In this document: positions 60,744-64,000 of the stretch, piece after piece
Layout: each line of letters opens with the position of its first letter
How positions within the stretch are numbered: position 1 is the first letter of the stretch
Origin: Obscuribacter phosphatis_A
GTDB taxonomy: Bacteria; Cyanobacteriota; Vampirovibrionia; Obscuribacterales; Obscuribacteraceae
Reading direction: 5' to 3'
Length of the DNA stretch: 64,000 nucleotides
Assembly: GCA_017303615.1 (NCBI GenBank)
Contig: JAFLCK010000001.1
Location: forward strand, 310,001 to 374,000
Translations under genes and position numbers: made by a program
The notes under the pieces: generated by a model
Databases searched by the model: none
Told to the model about the DNA's origin: nothing
The model's input: the letters and a program-made list of their open reading frames with translations, nothing else

Positions 60744-63110
60744 GTGACCCGCGAAGAAATTTTGGAACAGTCGAGATCTAGACTCTTTACAGTTTCGGCT
60801 GATGGTCCTCAAATTGACGAATTGGCAAGTCGCGTCTCGCCTTCGCTATGTCTCGATGGCGAGATACTAGACAGCAAGTTCACAGTGCTTTCGCCGATTG
60901 GTGAAGGTGGAATGGGGGCTGTCTATCGCGTTCGGCACAACTTGCTTGGAGTGGATTTCGCCCTCAAACTTTTGAAAGATCGCGAGATCTCTATTGAAAG
61001 CTGGCAACGTTTTCAGCGCGAAGCATCACTCATGGCTAGGGTTTCGCATCCTGCCGTGGTTCGAGTTTACGACTTTGGCGTGGCTAAAGACAGATTTCCT
61101 TACTACACAATGGAACTTCTTGCCGGCTATAGCCTCGAAGCCCTGCTTGATTCAGAGAAAGAGCTTGACTTGATTTCGGTTTTGTCGATTTTCTTGCAGG
61201 CGGCTCGCGCCTTTGCGGCGCTGCATGGGGAGGGCATTGTTCATCGTGATATTAAGCCTTCCAACCTTTTCTTGCGTCGTGGCTTTCTCGATAGGATATT
61301 AGAAGATCCGCAAGGGCTCGGGGTATCGGCAGACAGTTCGGTGCTCAAAATTCTTGATTTCGGCATAGCCTCGCTTATCGGCGACGACCAGAGCCTGACT
61401 AAACCCGGGACGATTTTTGGCAGTCCTCTATATATGAGCCCTGAACAAGCATTGGGACGTCGAGTCGAAAAATCTTCCGATATCTACTCGCTTGGTTGCA
61501 GTCTTTTTTGTGCTCTGTCGAGGGTACCGCCATATTTGGGTGATAATGCCCTGCGCACCATTGGTCTACATCTAGAGGCACCAATACCGGTGCTGTCTGA
61601 GAAGGTTGATTTTCGAGTACCGAAACGGCTTGATGTGCTCTTGCTCTCAATGTTATCTAAAGAGCCTTTGGCGCGCCCGACCAGCATGAGCGCAATTGCT
61701 GCTGAATTAGAGAGCATACTCGTATCAGTACTTTCAGATCCTGCCAGCCGTAATTCAAGCCTGCCCAGTTTAGATAGGCAGACAGTGCTCGCTGCAAAGA
61801 CCAATGTTGCTCATATGGTTGTTAATAGTAGTACTGGTGCCGGCGATAATACCGCAAATAGTATCGCTACTGGTTTTGGACGTTCCAGTCATGGTGATTT
61901 GGTTGAATCGAGGTTGAGAGGGCGCTTGCTTTTGATTGCGTCGGCGCTTATTACCTTGGCTGGATTTGGGCTCTATTTTTTCTTTTCGCACTCTGAGGTG
62001 ACGCGTAACGGCGGTCTAACTGTTAAAAGTATAGGCATTGAAGATACCGCTATGGTGCCGGAAGAAGCTTACACTCAAGCGGAGCATAAGTCGGAAGGCA
62101 AGGACCAGACCACCAGAAAGACTATCGAACTGGCTCATATGTATCCGCTGTTTGAGACCCTTGCCTCGGTGCCTCAGTCAGACAGCACTGGGATAATACA
62201 AAAGAGTCAGATAAGACAACTGCATTTTCCGGCTCGTTCAATAGGCAGCTATACTATCGGTCCTTATAACAAGCACTATTATCATCGCGATCTGCGCGAT
62301 AACATTCTCTTGACTAAAGAAATTGCTAAAGGGCTGAAAGAGCCTGTGGTAGGCACCGGCAAGTCTATTAGTCTCTATTTGAGCAATGCTTTCGTCAAAG
62401 ATCCGAGTTTGCTTGCCGGGCTGAAAGATGACAATATCGATGAAGTCTATTTCGATGGCTCTGAATGCAAAGAATCTATTTCAGACGAGGCTCTAAGAGC
62501 ACTCACTGGTCTTCGTCGAGTCAAGGCTCTCAGTCTTATTAATGTAGATCTCGATGCTTCCGACTCTGCCTTCAATACCCTTGGTGCTATGCCCGAACTT
62601 ATGTCTCTCACTCTGGTGCCCAGAGTGCACCATGAAAGAGACAGGTACAGAATCGCTGCTGCACTCAACTACGATGCGGTAAGTCAGTTTAAGAATCTAA
62701 ACGATATGCGCTATCTTGAACTCAAATTGAACGGTTCGCCAAGATTATTGCTTGAGAGGCTAGCCTCGTATAGCATGAGAATGAAGATTCTCGTCTTCCG
62801 AGCTGCAGACTTTAGTGGTGTTGACTTTTCTAATTTTGCAAGTCTGCAAGAACTGCGAGAGCTCAATCTATATAGATGCACCTCTGTGCGCAGCGAGCAG
62901 ATTGCTAAGCTTGGGGGTTGCGCCGATCTTCAGCACCTGAGAGTGGCATCTCGTATTGAGGGTCCGAGTCTTGTAGAGGCTATTTCGGCTATCGATACAC
63001 TGAGACACATAGATTTGGTGAAAGGACAGCTCACTAGACTTGAGCGCAGAAAAGTAAAGGATTCTAAACCAAACCTAGGTATAACGATGCAATACGACAT
63101 CACCGATTGA
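60744..63110 (+). CDS. Transmembrane Ser/Thr protein kinase with LRR-like extracytoplasmic half
   Basis: 788 residues from GTG 60744. The kinase domain (45-325) has the Gly loop GEGGMGAV (53-60), Lys75, HRDIKPSN near 167, and DFGIASL near 203; all catalytic residues are present. One transmembrane helix (LLLIASALITLAGFGLYFFF) lies near 393-412. The outer half (about 430-788) carries leucine-rich repeat-like units such as LRRVKALSLINVDLDASDSA and LQELRELNLYRCTSVRSEQI. It would sense an envelope ligand and phosphorylate cytosolic targets. Confidence 0.9.
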   Translation: MTREEILEQSRSRLFTVSADGPQIDELASRVSPSLCLDGEILDSKFTVLSPIGEGGMGAVYRVRHNLLGVDFALKLLKDREISIESWQRFQREASLMARVSHPAVVRVYDFGVAKDRFPYYTMELLAGYSLEALLDSEKELDLISVLSIFLQAARAFAALHGEGIVHRDIKPSNLFLRRGFLDRILEDPQGLGVSADSSVLKILDFGIASLIGDDQSLTKPGTIFGSPLYMSPEQALGRRVEKSSDIYSLGCSLFCALSRVPPYLGDNALRTIGLHLEAPIPVLSEKVDFRVPKRLDVLLLSMLSKEPLARPTSMSAIAAELESILVSVLSDPASRNSSLPSLDRQTVLAAKTNVAHMVVNSSTGAGDNTANSIATGFGRSSHGDLVESRLRGRLLLIASALITLAGFGLYFFFSHSEVTRNGGLTVKSIGIEDTAMVPEEAYTQAEHKSEGKDQTTRKTIELAHMYPLFETLASVPQSDSTGIIQKSQIRQLHFPARSIGSYTIGPYNKHYYHRDLRDNILLTKEIAKGLKEPVVGTGKSISLYLSNAFVKDPSLLAGLKDDNIDEVYFDGSECKESISDEALRALTGLRRVKALSLINVDLDASDSAFNTLGAMPELMSLTLVPRVHHERDRYRIAAALNYDAVSQFKNLNDMRYLELKLNGSPRLLLERLASYSMRMKILVFRAADFSGVDFSNFASLQELRELNLYRCTSVRSEQIAKLGGCADLQHLRVASRIEGPSLVEAISAIDTLRHIDLVKGQLTRLERRKVKDSKPNLGITMQYDITD

Positions 63111-63173
63111 TGGATGTGGTATGACAGAAATAGGAAGCGTCATTCTATAGCTTTGCGCACGGAGACTTAATCC

Positions 63174-64000
63174 TTGCCGATTATTTACTTGCACGGCGTG
63201 TCTGTTCGCGATGAGCGAGATTGGGAACAGATGGAAGTTTTGCTTCGCCGTTTTGTTGCCCCTTGTATCTCAGATGATCCTGCCGGTGTCGAGATAAGTC
63301 GCTGCAATTGGAGCGACCTTTCAGATCGATCAGGGGCGCGTTGGCTCTCAGTTTTGGGGCTTTCGCGCTTTATGCAAACAAGCGGCTTGACTGAAATTAT
63401 CGGCGCCAGTTTGTCTAACATAAAAGACTTGTCCTGCATCAAAGATTTGTCCGGTATCAAAGATAAGTCTAGAACACTGTCGAAGCTTCGTCCGGTGAAG
63501 GCTGCCGGCGTCAAAAGTGCCGTTTCGGCGCGGCTCACTGAGAGTGGTCGCTTTCAAGTTCTTAGAGAAAAGCTTTCTGATGGAGGTAAATCTTCTTGCA
63601 GTTTTACCCGGCTAAATCGTGAGGCGCTTAGTAATTTACTCTGTCAAGGAATAAGAAAGAGTCAGAGGCTATCGGGGGCGGACGAGATTATTGCCTGTAT
63701 TGCCGCCGATGAAGTTGCTTTTGACGAGGAGACTTTTTTGCAGATGGGTCAGTGCCAGACAATCGCTGATGAAATGAAGCTCTTGCGCAGTCTTATGGCT
63801 GCTCGCTTTGATTTGCTTAAATCTCAATTTCAGCCGCTTTATCGTGACAGGCTTAGTATGCCGACCATTAAAGATTCAGTTATGGTTGATCTCTTGAGCG
63901 GCACTTCGCCCTTTTGCAAAAGTCCAATAGAGAAGTTGGCTCAGTCTGCCGCTGCCAAGTTTGTTTACGATATCTGGTCTTATCTCTCTACAAGAGGGGA
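63174..64000 (+). CDS. Hypothetical protein, 3' truncated by window end
   Basis: At least 275 codons from TTG 63174, with GGAGA eight bases upstream and no stop before the window end. The start MPIIYLHGVSVRDERDWEQM resembles the first strand and oxyanion region of alpha/beta hydrolases. A short internal repeat (IKDLSCIKDLSGIKDK, near 63420-63470) follows. The rest is helical and unassigned. It is downstream of the kinase gene by 63 bp and may be co-transcribed. Confidence 0.65.
   Translation, partial: MPIIYLHGVSVRDERDWEQMEVLLRRFVAPCISDDPAGVEISRCNWSDLSDRSGARWLSVLGLSRFMQTSGLTEIIGASLSNIKDLSCIKDLSGIKDKSRTLSKLRPVKAAGVKSAVSARLTESGRFQVLREKLSDGGKSSCSFTRLNREALSNLLCQGIRKSQRLSGADEIIACIAADEVAFDEETFLQMGQCQTIADEMKLLRSLMAARFDLLKSQFQPLYRDRLSMPTIKDSVMVDLLSGTSPFCKSPIEKLAQSAAAKFVYDIWSYLSTRG

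Overview
The window is about 64 kb of a bacterial chromosome of roughly 50% GC. Genes are densely packed on both strands, and TTG and GTG starts are common. Many proteins carry export signals: lipobox signal peptides, one Tat lipoprotein, and Sec signals ending in AxA. The mix of genes (a very large GAF/GGDEF/HD-GYP-like protein, an MRJP-like protein, DUF4127, an AlgI-type MBOAT with an SGNH partner, a membrane Ser/Thr kinase with an LRR-like exported half, many exported TPR proteins) would suit a non-photosynthetic relative of Cyanobacteria such as Vampirovibrionia/Obscuribacterales. That placement is inference only; the window has no rRNA or ribosomal protein gene.

Layout. 0-2.3 kb: end of a polyamine ABC transporter (potA-like fragment, potD) and a convergent methyltransferase. 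2.5-6.6 kb: a 1365-residue c-di-GMP protein with an intact GGEEF and a degenerate HD-GYP. 6.6-6.85 kb: an unassigned candidate small RNA with a near-consensus promoter and a strong terminator. 7-8.2 kb: an SGNH-like protein. 8.3-14.5 kb (minus strand): an oligopeptide-type ABC operon with two tandem solute-binding lipoproteins, two permeases and a small Cys4 membrane protein. 14.6-17.3 kb: small membrane and exported proteins, including a TPR protein with an HMA-like C-terminus.

17.3-27.4 kb is looser, with spacers of 300-570 bp, and looks accessory. It holds exported unknowns, a pseudogene with four in-frame stops, a GH5-like glycosidase with an EF-hand and a 54-bp repeat, two methyltransferases (one with a signal peptide), an Rrf2 regulator, and a tightly coupled three-gene cassette: BtaA/DUF3419-like transferase, GNAT, and a haem-oxygenase-like diiron oxidase with all six metal ligands. 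I regard this cassette as the best candidate for an undescribed biosynthetic system.

27.4-40.9 kb is mostly chromosomal: an Imm50-like protein, an exported trypsin-like protease, DUF4127, recJ, apt, a glycosyltransferase, birA-MBOAT-SGNH-small protein (envelope O-acylation) and an OsmC protein. 40.9-45.8 kb: two overlapping very small membrane ORFs, then a cobalamin riboswitch with a terminator in front of class Ia nrdAB, implying B12-dependent repression of a B12-independent ribonucleotide reductase.

45.9-64 kb: an orphan OmpR-type regulator followed by three identical palindromic operator-like sites, an OYE/quinone oxidoreductase pair behind a NemR-like box, an MRJP-like protein, a vWA protein, glpK, a set of exported small proteins, pyroglutamyl peptidase, tRNA-Leu(CAA), a MESH1-like HD hydrolase, the Ser/Thr kinase and a gene cut by the window end.
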